A DNA stretch of 29,072 nucleotides, from contig JBCCHB010000191.1 in NCBI GenBank assembly GCA_039028975.1, positions 1-29,072 of the forward strand, given 5' to 3'. The stretch's first letter is position 1. Each line of letters opens with the position of its first letter. The notes under the pieces were generated by a model. It saw only the letters and a list, made by a program, of their open reading frames with translations. It had not been told where the DNA came from and did no database searches. This DNA comes from JAHBNG01 sp039028975 (lineage in GTDB: Bacteria; Chloroflexota; Anaerolineae; Caldilineales; Caldilineaceae). Positions 15,814 through 24,413 of the stretch are shown here, in pieces. A program made the translations under genes and the position numbers.

Positions 15814-16950
15814 TTATAAAAATCGCCCCGGGCGATAAGGGGCAAACAATTCTACATCGACATTGTCAAGGATCTCGATTGTAGCCATTTCACCGATGAT
15901 GGGTGCCAATGTGATGCCGCTGTGGGTCGTTGCCAAGTAGAGGTTGGAGACATTTCCGGCAAAGCCAATGATGGGGTGACTATCTTGCGGGATGGGGCGG
16001 CGACCGCGCTGCACGGTCTTGATTTTAGCCTCCTTCAATGCAGGCAAGATGGCCGCAGCATCTGTCATGATCTGGGCGATCTCCTCATCGGTTTTACCCC
16101 GATCGCCTGTTTTTTTGTTATCCGTTGAACCACCTTGGATCATGACCGTCCCATCTTTGAACTGCCGAAAGTTGACGCGATCCCGTGCATCTCGAAAGGG
16201 ATGCAGCACAGCAATCGTTTTGAAGAGCGGCGCAAGTGGTTCGGTGAGAATGGTTGCGCCAAAGGTGTGGTAAACAGGGAGATTGATTCCTGCCATCGAG
16301 GCCAGTTCTGGCATATCAGCACCACCCGCCAGGACAACGCCATCACAGGGAATGGCGCTGTCACCGATCTGCACCGCTTCGACAACCGCTCCATTCTTTC
16401 CAGAATCGGTCAGCAGGAGATCGGTCACTGGCGTTTGGGTGCAGATCTCTACACCATTGTCTCCCATGGCGGCCATGCAGGCGCGAACCACCTGCTGGGT
16501 ATCGACATGTCCTTCGATGTCTGTGTAAGCCGCCACCTTCATCTGGCTAATCTCTAGAGCCGGCTCTAACTGCTTGCACTCTGCGGCATCAATCAGCCTG
16601 GTGGGGTAACCCCAAGCTTGTACTTGTTTGACGCGAGCAATGAGGGTTTCGGCCTCAGTCTCTGTTGTAACCCACTTCAGTTCGCCGCCCCATGTAACTG
16701 CCTCTTCCACGCCCAATCGCCTGGCGAACCGCGGCCACATGTCGAGTGACCGTCGGTTCAGATCGTGGTAGTGAAAGGGATCTTTGGCAAACGCGTTGAG
16801 CCAAGCAAAGGAGACGCGGGTCGTGCCCTGTCCCGGCGTGGCAGCATCCACAATGGTGACCTGTGCGCCGCGTAGCGTAAGATGAAGCGCGATAGAGGCC
16901 CCGAGAATGCCTGCGCCGACGACGACTATATGTGAGCTATTTTTATTCAT
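15814..16950 (-). CDS. FAD-dependent oxidoreductase, DadA/sarcosine oxidase-like
   Basis: This protein of about 378 residues is a DAO-family flavoenzyme, the group that includes D-amino acid dehydrogenase, glycine oxidase and sarcosine oxidase beta. These enzymes oxidise the C-N bond of amino acids or secondary amines. The FAD-binding GAGILG motif is at residues 12-17 with the following basic helix and an acidic residue (VTIVDAA) about 20 residues later. The RVSFAWLNA segment and the C-terminal GRRPIPQDSHPIIGF...THSGITLAP are family signatures for the substrate side and second FAD contact. The ATG at 16948-16950 is preferred over a GTG six codons upstream because the dinucleotide fold then begins at the usual distance; neither has a strong ribosome site. 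It lacks a signal peptide. Confidence 0.88.
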   Translation of the reverse strand: MNKNSSHIVVVGAGILGASIALHLTLRGAQVTIVDAATPGQGTTRVSFAWLNAFAKDPFHYHDLNRRSLDMWPRFARRLGVEEAVTWGGELKWVTTETEAETLIARVKQVQAWGYPTRLIDAAECKQLEPALEISQMKVAAYTDIEGHVDTQQVVRACMAAMGDNGVEICTQTPVTDLLLTDSGKNGAVVEAVQIGDSAIPCDGVVLAGGADMPELASMAGINLPVYHTFGATILTEPLAPLFKTIAVLHPFRDARDRVNFRQFKDGTVMIQGGSTDNKKTGDRGKTDEEIAQIMTDAAAILPALKEAKIKTVQRGRRPIPQDSHPIIGFAGNVSNLYLATTHSGITLAPIIGEMATIEILDNVDVELFAPYRPGRFL

Positions 16951-16986
16951 AGTTTGTTCGTTTAGCACTGAAACCGAGCTCTTATT

Positions 16987-17289
16987 CTAAGCTTTTAGAG
17001 ACAGCCGAAAGGCAGAATCGCCAAAATTGTCGTATTCTTCAACCCTAACGGTGTAGGGCTTATTAGATATCTTAAGATGTATGGTGCCGCCCGCTTTTCG
17101 CTCCAAGTTCGCTTCATCCACGACATCCCGTATTATCTCACGTACTCGTTTCTTGTCGGATATCACGTGACCTGCACCCATATGCCCACGCATGAAATAT
17201 ATTTCAAGACCTTCAGAGGCATACTCTAACGTAACAGACTCTGCATCGAAATCGACGGCTTCTTCTAAGATTTTTTGGAGTGCTTTCAT
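16987..17289 (-). CDS. Small protein resembling the N2 domain of secretion/pilus ATPases
   Basis: This 100-residue cytosolic protein reads like the PAS-like N2 domain found before the ATPase core of GspE/PilB proteins. It has an amphipathic start (LQKILEEAVDFDAESVTLEY), a short strand pair (GLEIYFMRG) and a helix followed by strands (REIIRDVVDEANLERKAGGTIHLKI). No Walker motif is present, so it would be a free-standing domain or a degenerate relative. The protein has balanced composition and fills a defined slot 36 bases upstream of the FAD oxidoreductase gene, on the same strand. The ribosome site is weak. The family assignment is inference from pattern only; an unrelated small protein is possible. 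Confidence 0.55.
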   Translation of the reverse strand: MKALQKILEEAVDFDAESVTLEYASEGLEIYFMRGHMGAGHVISDKKRVREIIRDVVDEANLERKAGGTIHLKISNKPYTVRVEEYDNFGDSAFRLSLKA

Positions 17290-17530
17290 TACTCATTCAC
17301 AGAAATTGGTCGGTGATAAAATCTGGACATAAACAATTCGGGCATGGCTCACAAATGAACCGACAAGGGTAACAAATAGTGAGATCTGAATCATGTCACA
17401 ATTCGCTCTATTTTAAGCTGATCCTGCATGGACTGCCTGCTGCCGAAGCGTCATCTGTTTCCCCTGATAAGTTAAGCACACAATTCGTGATTTGTGCGCC
17501 AGCGATTATGAGCCATAACTTCACCTGAAT

Positions 17531-18637
17531 CTACGTTACCGTATATCTTCCGACAAAATCGTGGTCAATCTGAATCCCCAAGCCCGGTCGATCCGGCGGG
17601 CTAATTTTGCCATTGATTACAGGGGGATGGTCGATATACATCTCGTGCCATATGGGATCACGCACCGGATCAGAGAAGAGTTCGGCACAGTAGCTGTGGG
17701 GAATGGCGGCCAGCAGGTGCAGCGCAGTCTGTGGCTCTTCGTGGTGGATCATCTGCACACCCAAAAAGTGGGCAGCGGCCGCCATGCGCTTCCATTCGGT
17801 GATACCGCCAATGTATGAGGCATCGGCATTCATCATGTCGACAGCCCCATGCTGCATCAGCTGAATGCAGGCAAAACCGCTCAGTTCGCTCTGTCCGGCT
17901 GCGATGGGGATGGTTGTGGCCGCGCGCACGGCACGCATCCCCTCAACCTGATTGTTCCACTGAGTCGGTTCTTCTAACCAGGCGATATCGTATTCTTCCA
18001 CCTGGCGCGCAAAATAGATCGCTTGGGGCGGTGTCCAGGCGCGGTTGGCGTCACAGGCAATGAGCGCCTGGTCTCCAACAGCTTGCCGGATGGCTTTCAC
18101 CCGCTGAATGTCTTCATCCATCTCAGCCCGGCCGACCTTGAGCTTGGTGCCAGCATAGCCCCACTCCAGCTGTTGGGCAACCTCAATCGCCACATCTTCC
18201 GGACTTTTTTCGGCTTCGCCATAGGTATAGCCGATGACAGGAAGCTCCGTTTTATGGCCGCCCAGCAATTTGTAAAGCGGAGTATTCAGTGCCTTACCCA
18301 CCGCATCCCATACGGCTACGTCAACGGCGGACAAGGCACGGATGGCAACAAGCTTATTGCGGACTTCGTGGGTCAAGTTAAAGAGTTTGGCCCAGATGCG
18401 TTCTGTGGCAAAAATGTCCTCACCAATTATCGCCTCTCGATAAGGGCCGGCGATGAGATCACGCTCTTCGCGGTAAAAGACGCGCTCGTCGCCAGAATAG
18501 GCTTCGCCGACCACGCCAGCATCGGTTTCAATCCGTACCAGGATGGTGCAACGTTCACTTACTTGATAGTTGCTCCCCTTGAAGACTTTCGCTAGAGGGA
18601 TGACGAGTAAGGTCGCGGAAATGTCTTTGATCTTCAT
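17531..18637 (-). CDS. Mandelate racemase / muconate lactonizing enzyme family protein (MR subgroup)
   Basis: This protein of 368 residues is a second enolase-superfamily enzyme, only distantly related to the one at 10161-11345. From the ATG at 18635-18637 the KxK is K165-L-K167, metal ligands are D196 (CDANRAW), E222 (WLEEP) and E251 near GQSELSG, and a D272/H299 pair (MNADAS, MIHHEEP) provides the His-Asp dyad of the mandelate racemase subgroup. Such enzymes are usually acid-sugar dehydratases or racemases. A longer start at 18700 overlaps the upstream stop as ATGA, which would couple translation. However, the extra 21 residues come from a repeat-like stretch containing CGAAGTTCGTTAACTTCG (18667-18684), and the family normally starts MKI, so the shorter start is chosen with some doubt. 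Confidence 0.88.
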   Translation of the reverse strand: MKIKDISATLLVIPLAKVFKGSNYQVSERCTILVRIETDAGVVGEAYSGDERVFYREERDLIAGPYREAIIGEDIFATERIWAKLFNLTHEVRNKLVAIRALSAVDVAVWDAVGKALNTPLYKLLGGHKTELPVIGYTYGEAEKSPEDVAIEVAQQLEWGYAGTKLKVGRAEMDEDIQRVKAIRQAVGDQALIACDANRAWTPPQAIYFARQVEEYDIAWLEEPTQWNNQVEGMRAVRAATTIPIAAGQSELSGFACIQLMQHGAVDMMNADASYIGGITEWKRMAAAAHFLGVQMIHHEEPQTALHLLAAIPHSYCAELFSDPVRDPIWHEMYIDHPPVINGKISPPDRPGLGIQIDHDFVGRYTVT

Positions 18638-18696
18638 GGTGTTCAGTAGGTCGGTGTTCGGTGGGCGAAGTTCGTTAACTTCGTTCTGTGTGGAAG

Positions 18697-19347
18697 TCAT
18701 TCTGACAAGAATCCATCACAGAAGTGAAGCAAGACTTCTTGTTCTTCGCCTATTATGGCTATTGTTTCTCCTCTGTCTTCGCAGATGTAACCATGAACTG
18801 CTGCATAATGCTTTAATGCTTGGTCTTGATTTTCATAAACCAGCATTCTTGTAGACTTCTTGTATCGATCCACGAATTCATCTATCGTTTCAGGACCGGT
18901 TACATTTACGCCACACACCAAAACAAACAACTGCCCCCCATCATACGGACACATAAATGCTGGCTTTTGTGCTATTGCTACTACAAGAAATGCGAGATCC
19001 CACTGATTTAGGCCGCTAATCCCTCCGGTTAGCATTTGGTCATTCATGGAGAGAGGTTCAACGAGTGACAGGTATTTTCTGGTTCGAATATCATGAATTT
19101 CGGTCACTAAACTGCTTGGTCCGCGGAACCCCTCATTTTCATCAGCCCACCGCCATGTACTTGACGAATTTGAATATGTTCCAATCAACTGGATTCTACG
19201 GACTATACAATCATCGTCGCCACCAAATGTGATCTGCCCAGCATCGGTATCTATGTTCCACTCTCGATTGCCTACCAAATTTGCCAAGGCCGTTTGATAA
19301 TCCATAATTAGCCCTGCATTATCTGAAAAAATCTTATCTGCAATCAC
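18697..19347 (-). CDS. Protein resembling the DUF6882 family
   Basis: This 216-residue soluble protein of unknown function has the pattern I associate with DUF6882-type proteins. A strand of the form GQITFGG is followed by a QLIGTYSNSSSTWRWADEN segment, then helices and a strand near AQKPAFMCPYDGGQLFVLV. Proteins of this kind are common as single-copy unknowns in Chloroflexota and Actinobacteria, and no reaction is known. The start is a GTG at 19345-19347 preceded by GAGG at a suitable distance. Its stop overlaps a possible upstream start of the MR-type enolase gene. It has no signal peptide or membrane segment and contains no obvious catalytic motif. Its position between the peptide-binding protein and the enolase seems incidental. 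Confidence 0.6.
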   Translation of the reverse strand: MIADKIFSDNAGLIMDYQTALANLVGNREWNIDTDAGQITFGGDDDCIVRRIQLIGTYSNSSSTWRWADENEGFRGPSSLVTEIHDIRTRKYLSLVEPLSMNDQMLTGGISGLNQWDLAFLVVAIAQKPAFMCPYDGGQLFVLVCGVNVTGPETIDEFVDRYKKSTRMLVYENQDQALKHYAAVHGYICEDRGETIAIIGEEQEVLLHFCDGFLSE

Positions 19348-19391
19348 AGCTACCTCGTGGCTGAACTCTGTAACAGCCAGCTGTCGTCTCT

Positions 19392-21002
19392 CTATTCCTT
19401 GGAGACTTCAGCCAACGTCGGCACACCGTCCGTGCGGAACCACAATCCCGTCACGTCGGCTTGTGTGGCAAAGGCTGGGGTTGCGGTAAAGAGGAAAATT
19501 TCGGGCGCATCTTCCCAAACGATGCGCTGCACTTCAGCATAATTGTTGGCGCGCAACTCTTCGTCAAATGAGAAGCGTGCTTCTGCCAGCAAATCTTCAA
19601 CTTCCTGATTAAAGTAGCGCTCACGATTGTCGTCGTCAAATGATGCTTGTGTAAAGAGGCGGGTCAGATTGAAGTCGACGCCAAAGGCGGACTTGCGGAC
19701 CATAAAGATGCGGCGGTCCGGCACTTCGGCGGTATCTCGATAGAACTCGGAAAGAACGGCTGCTTCCATGGAGAGCAATTCCGCTGTGACGCCTACATCC
19801 TGCAAATAAGCCGCAATGGTCTCGGCCATCTCTTTGCCTTTGTCCCATTGGGGCGTATAGGCCAGGGTTGTCTCAAAGCCATCGGAATAGCCAGCCTCGG
19901 CCAACAGTTCTCTGGCTTTGTCTGGGTCATAGGCATAAGGTTCTTGAGCAACGCGATAGGGCAAGCCAGGGAAGAGGACCGTTTCGGTCGGTTTGGCAAA
20001 GCCAGCCATCACAAATTGGGTGAGTGCCTCTTTGTCAACAGCATAATTTAGAGCATGGCGTACGCGCACATCGTCAAAGGGCGCGACAGTCACCAACATA
20101 CTGGCCATAAAGGTACGGAATGCTTCATAGGTGCCTACGCTCAAGTCTGCATTTTCCCCCAGTCTAGCGGCCTCTTCCGCGGGGACGCCAAGGGCCACGT
20201 CAATCTCGCCTGCTTCTAACGCCGCCACTAGGGAAGCCGATTCGGGAATCGTTCGGAAGACGATTCGGTCGGCCCAGACATCCTTATCACCCCAGTACTC
20301 TTCGTTGCGGACCAATTCAAAGCGGTCCGCGCTTACCCATTGTTCAAACTTAAAGGGGCCGGTGCCGACCGGCTCTTCATGACCAAAATCTGCCGGATCG
20401 TATTTCTCGGCCGCGGTGGGGCTGATAATGGCCGTATGAACGTCGGTCAGGTTTGTCAGGAGTTCGGGATAGGGGTCAAAGGTCGTCAGATTGAGGGTGT
20501 GTTCATCGACTACTTCAAGGCTTTCCAGAATCGGTTCCAGCCGTCTGGTATCCTTGGCGCCCACTTCCGGATCCAGGAAGCGTTCCCAAGTCGCTTTCAC
20601 GGCCTCCGCGTTGAAGGGTGTGCCATCATGAAAGGTGACACCTTGCCGCAAGTTGAAGGTCCAAGTACGGCCATCTTCACTCACTTCCCAAGACTCGGCC
20701 AGAAGCGGTACAATTTCCATATCTTCGTTGAACTCAACCAGGGTCTCAAAGGTCAGCAGGGTGAGGCCTGCACCGTCAATTCGCAACATGAAGTGTGGAT
20801 CGAAGGTCGTCTCGGCAAAGGTGGAAGCAACAGTAAGTGTCTTTTCACCAGACTCCTCTACCATCATCTCGCTGTCATCACCCCCTGCCGGCGCACCAGG
20901 AGCAGGTGCGGGACAGGCGGCCAACAAGAGTGCCAAAACCATAAGACCACCGATGAGCATGTTCAATCTAAAAAATCGCAAAGACTTCAACATTTGGGAC
21001 AT
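19392..21002 (-). CDS. Peptide/nickel-type ABC transporter substrate-binding lipoprotein (SBP family 5)
   Basis: This 536-residue protein is the family 5 solute-binding subunit of a Dpp/Opp-type importer. The signal peptide has a lipobox LLLAAC with the lipidated Cys at residue 30, followed by an Ala/Pro/Gly and acidic Met/Glu-rich linker. The mature part shows family landmarks: TFDPHF near the start, LAESWEVSEDGRTWTFNLRQGVTFHDGTPFNAEAV around residues 120-155, GTGPFKFEQW, and the DDVRVRHALNYAVDKEA region. AAGGAGA lies about eight bases before the ATG. It follows the DppC-type permease gene after a palindromic repeat of about 115 bases. The ligand may be an oligopeptide, but members also bind sugars, nickel or opines. 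Confidence 0.93.
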   Translation of the reverse strand: MSQMLKSLRFFRLNMLIGGLMVLALLLAACPAPAPGAPAGGDDSEMMVEESGEKTLTVASTFAETTFDPHFMLRIDGAGLTLLTFETLVEFNEDMEIVPLLAESWEVSEDGRTWTFNLRQGVTFHDGTPFNAEAVKATWERFLDPEVGAKDTRRLEPILESLEVVDEHTLNLTTFDPYPELLTNLTDVHTAIISPTAAEKYDPADFGHEEPVGTGPFKFEQWVSADRFELVRNEEYWGDKDVWADRIVFRTIPESASLVAALEAGEIDVALGVPAEEAARLGENADLSVGTYEAFRTFMASMLVTVAPFDDVRVRHALNYAVDKEALTQFVMAGFAKPTETVLFPGLPYRVAQEPYAYDPDKARELLAEAGYSDGFETTLAYTPQWDKGKEMAETIAAYLQDVGVTAELLSMEAAVLSEFYRDTAEVPDRRIFMVRKSAFGVDFNLTRLFTQASFDDDNRERYFNQEVEDLLAEARFSFDEELRANNYAEVQRIVWEDAPEIFLFTATPAFATQADVTGLWFRTDGVPTLAEVSKE

Positions 21003-21032
21003 TTGGGTTTCTCCTTTGGTTGGAATTTAATA

Positions 21033-21117
21033 AAAGTTGCAGAGTTGAACGGTTGAAAAGTTGAACGGTTACAACTCTGTCGCTCTGTTACTTTTCAACT
21101 TTTACACCCTTCAACCT
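21033..21117. repeat. GTTGAA-word intergenic palindrome between DppC and SBP genes
   Basis: This stretch consists of near-tandem GTTGAA, GTTGCA and CGGTTGAA words on the left and their complements on the right. AAAAGTTGAA at 21056-21065 pairs perfectly with TTCAACTTTT at 21094-21103, AGAGTTG at 21041-21047 with CAACTCT at 21072-21078, and GGTTGAA at 21051-21057 with TTCAACC at 21110-21116. Several of these pairings are mutually exclusive, so alternative hairpins are possible. It contains no gene. Confidence 0.65.
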
Positions 21118-21988
<871 letters not shown>

Positions 21989-21996
<8 letters not shown>

Positions 21997-22909
21997 AGCG
22001 AATTCTCGGATCTAAATAGACGTAGAGAATATCAACCAGCAAATTGGCCAGCAGGAAACCACAGGCCAGCAGCAATATACCCACCTGCACCATGGGAAAA
22101 TCTCGAAAGCCGATAGATTCGACCAGCAGACGCCCTAGCCCCGGCCAGGCAAAGACCATTTCGATCACCACCGATCCGCCAAGCAATGTGCCTAAACGAA
22201 GACCGATAATGGTCACCACCGGTATCAGCGCATTTTTGAGGGCGTGGCGGACAATGACCACCCGCTCGCTAAAGCCCTTGGCCCGCGCGGTGCGAATATA
22301 ATCTTGCCCGATGATATCCAGCATGGCAGAGCGCGTTTGACGGGCAATCATGGCACCCGACGCCATGCCCAGTGAAACCGCGGGCAGAATATAGTGCCGC
22401 CAGCTATCCGCGCCGGATGTAGGCAACCAGCCCAACTGCACGCTAAAGAAGATAATGAACATCAAGCCCAGCCAAAAACCGGGCGTTGACACCCCTAATA
22501 CCGCCACCACCATGGCAATATTGTCCCAGATCGTATAGCGCTTGATAGCCGAAAGTATGCCTGCTGGCAATCCAATCCCCACGGCAACGGCTAGCGCAGC
22601 CAGGGCCAGCGCAACCGTGTAGGGCAGACGGCTTGCCACCTCTTCTAAGACAGGACGCCGACTGCGGATTGAGCGTCCAAAGTCACCCTGTGCGGCATTG
22701 GCCAGGAAGATACCATATTGGACATAGAGAGGGCGATCCAGACCAAGTGCCTTCCGGACGTGCTCGACTTCCTCTGAGCTGGCATCCATCCCCGCCACAA
22801 CCTGGGCTGGATCACCGGGGACAAAGGCCAGAATGAGAAAGACCAGAAAAGAGACACCAAAAATAATCGGAATTAAGCTGATGATTCTCTGAACGATGTA
22901 GCGTGTCAT
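21989..22909 (-). CDS. dppB: Peptide ABC transporter permease, DppB/OppB type
   Basis: This 306-residue inner-membrane protein is the first permease of the peptide importer and the first gene of its transcription unit. It begins with the family motif RYIVQRIISLIPIIFGVSFLVF, has the large extracellular FVPGDPAQVVAGMDAS region, and then five further membrane segments. The EAA loop reads YIRTARAKGFSERVVIVRHALKNA. The C-terminus VDILYVYLDPRIRYG matches the family. No strong ribosome site or promoter is obvious upstream, where the intergenic region holds debris. The permease pair plus SBP suggests import of peptides or similar compounds, with ATPases supplied from elsewhere. Confidence 0.93.
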
Positions 22910-23300
22910 AAAGGTTATTATTCAAGTTGCTACCGCGCTCTGGGGCAGGCTGGACACCTTGCGTTCTAACAGACGCTTATAGTAGACAAATAAGGAGCAA
23001 CTTAGGGCCCTTTAGGCCCTCAATGGCCGTAATTATGAGCTGTGGTCGTGATTTTGAACTCATTCTTATCAGGGGTGAGCCAAGCGAATCGCGCAGTTTG
23101 GCCAATCGGGAGTGATAGTTAAGGTAGAGACCACAACAATATATCAGAATGGAATAATTTTGACAAACTCATATTGAGCTAGCAATATGTGTATCAATAA
23201 AATAGAAAATGCTACTGTACTCACGCTCTCATCAGATTTTGGAAAATGATAACAACACGAAAAACCCAACAAAAGTACAAAAATCTCTGTTGACGACAGT
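22910..23300. other. AT-rich intergenic region upstream of the peptide importer
   Basis: This stretch of about 390 bases should contain the promoter for the minus-strand dppB-dppC-SBP unit, but I see no convincing -35/-10 pair on that strand. On the plus strand, TTGACA near 23160 is the best promoter-like word, but it faces no plus-strand gene for 3.6 kb. From 23150 to 23300 the DNA is clearly more AT-rich than its surroundings, which suggests decayed or non-coding sequence. No reading frame here looks genuine. Confidence 0.4.
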
Positions 23301-23393
23301 TTAATCAGAATTGAGTTCGCGCACTTCTGAATTATAGAAAAACTGCGTTAGCGGAATACGAATCGGTTTGCAGGTAACTTGAGTAGTCAACAT
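23301..23393 (-). pseudogene. 5' remnant of an MLE-type enolase gene (second copy of 10161-11345)
   Basis: On the minus strand an ATG at 23391-23393 opens a 30-residue frame whose first 23 residues match the start of the enolase at 10161-11345 at 21 positions (VTCKPIRIPLTQFFYNSE is shared exactly). At DNA level about 61 of 70 bases agree. After the shared part the frame runs seven more residues into a TAA at 23301-23303, and the rest of the gene is absent. It is a truncated second copy sitting downstream of the PhyH gene at 23483-24361, 89 bases from its stop. Confidence 0.85.
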
Positions 23394-23482
23394 TGTCCAG
23401 GCCCAACATCTTTTGTCCGATGTACTTTAGCGAAAAGCTCGAATTTCATTGTTTCAGATGTTAGACCACTCTAAAGCGGACC

Positions 23483-24361
23483 TCATTGCCCATGTTCAGG
23501 TCGCTCTGCCAGCCAATCCGCCAACGTCGCCACCCGTTCTGGATACTTGTAGCTGCGCGCCAAAAACCCTGCACCATACCCGGGCATTGGGTCTTGGTCT
23601 GTGGGCTGATAACGGAGATCAACGGCCCAGCGAACGTGGTCGCTGTTGTTGGGCGTGGACATATGGATACAACGATCGTTGAACAAGATGACGCTACCGG
23701 CCGAAACGGGCAAGGGCACAGCCTTGATCTTCTCCTTCAGATGAACCCCATCCACTTCCAGATAGCCGGTTCCACTGTACGATTCTTTGTGAAAAGAGAG
23801 GGTTGCATTGCGGTGGGTGCCTGGCCAGATGTGCAAACAGCCGTTGACCAAATTTGCATCAACCAGCGCAACCCAAGCCGTAATGACCGGGTTGGCATTG
23901 GCTTTGGGCCAATAAGACTTGTCTTGATGCCAGGGAACGGCCCCTGCTGCCACCATCGGCACTTTGGGTCGGGTGTTGTAGACGGGGTTGGCGAAGATTT
24001 CGCCCCCAATCAAAGATTCAATGGCGTCGATGATCTTGGGAGTGGCCATAAAGTGATAATAGCCTGGAAAGCGATCACGCCAACTGCGTCCATAGACTAA
24101 GAATTCCTCGTCCGTCTTATCGGCAAACAATTCAGCCAGCCGATACTCGAATGGACGATCCACTAACTTGTCGGTGATCAGACCGTCCTCAAAGAGTGTA
24201 TCGGCAATGTGATTAACTTTTTGACAAACCGCTTCAATGGCTGGCGCAAGATCTTCTTCGTCTAGCAAATCGGGCAGGACAAGATAGCCTTCCCGATCAT
24301 AGAATTTTATCTGTTCATCGGTCAAAGAACCGGTGTGATCGACACGATATTGGTCTAGCAT
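23483..24361 (-). CDS. Phytanoyl-CoA dioxygenase (PhyH) family protein, copy 4
   Basis: This 292-residue Fe(II)/2-oxoglutarate oxygenase is the intact relative of the truncated gene at 7138-7632. The fold begins with YDREGYLVLPDLL near residues 21-33. The iron ligands are H145-Q-D147 and H233, with R244 as the 2-oxoglutarate anchor, and the C-terminal DLRYQPTDQDPMPGYGAGFLARS is shared in part with copy 2. The start has an excellent ribosome site, AAGGAG five bases before the ATG. It follows the DUF5703-like glycosidase by 52 bases on the same strand, so the two are probably co-transcribed and may act on the same glycosylated compound or its aglycone. This is inference; the substrate is unknown. 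Confidence 0.93.
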   Translation of the reverse strand: MLDQYRVDHTGSLTDEQIKFYDREGYLVLPDLLDEEDLAPAIEAVCQKVNHIADTLFEDGLITDKLVDRPFEYRLAELFADKTDEEFLVYGRSWRDRFPGYYHFMATPKIIDAIESLIGGEIFANPVYNTRPKVPMVAAGAVPWHQDKSYWPKANANPVITAWVALVDANLVNGCLHIWPGTHRNATLSFHKESYSGTGYLEVDGVHLKEKIKAVPLPVSAGSVILFNDRCIHMSTPNNSDHVRWAVDLRYQPTDQDPMPGYGAGFLARSYKYPERVATLADWLAERPEHGQ

Positions 24362-24413
24362 TGTCGCTCCTTATCCAGTCACACTCTGCTCTGTGCGAAA
24401 TCCGGCGTTCACT

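Noticed and set aside
17476..17497. GCACA...TGTGC inverted repeat downstream of the MR-type enolase
   Set aside because: The stem is only five bases before a mismatch and has no T-run, so it is too weak to call a terminator.
20340..21056. 238-residue open frame on the plus strand
   Set aside because: It is antisense to the family 5 binding protein and runs through the palindromic repeat; it shows no family pattern.
23486..24100. 204-residue open frame on the plus strand, with a related frame opposite 7138-7632
   Set aside because: Its presence at both loci first looked like conservation, but it is simply antisense to the two duplicated PhyH copies.
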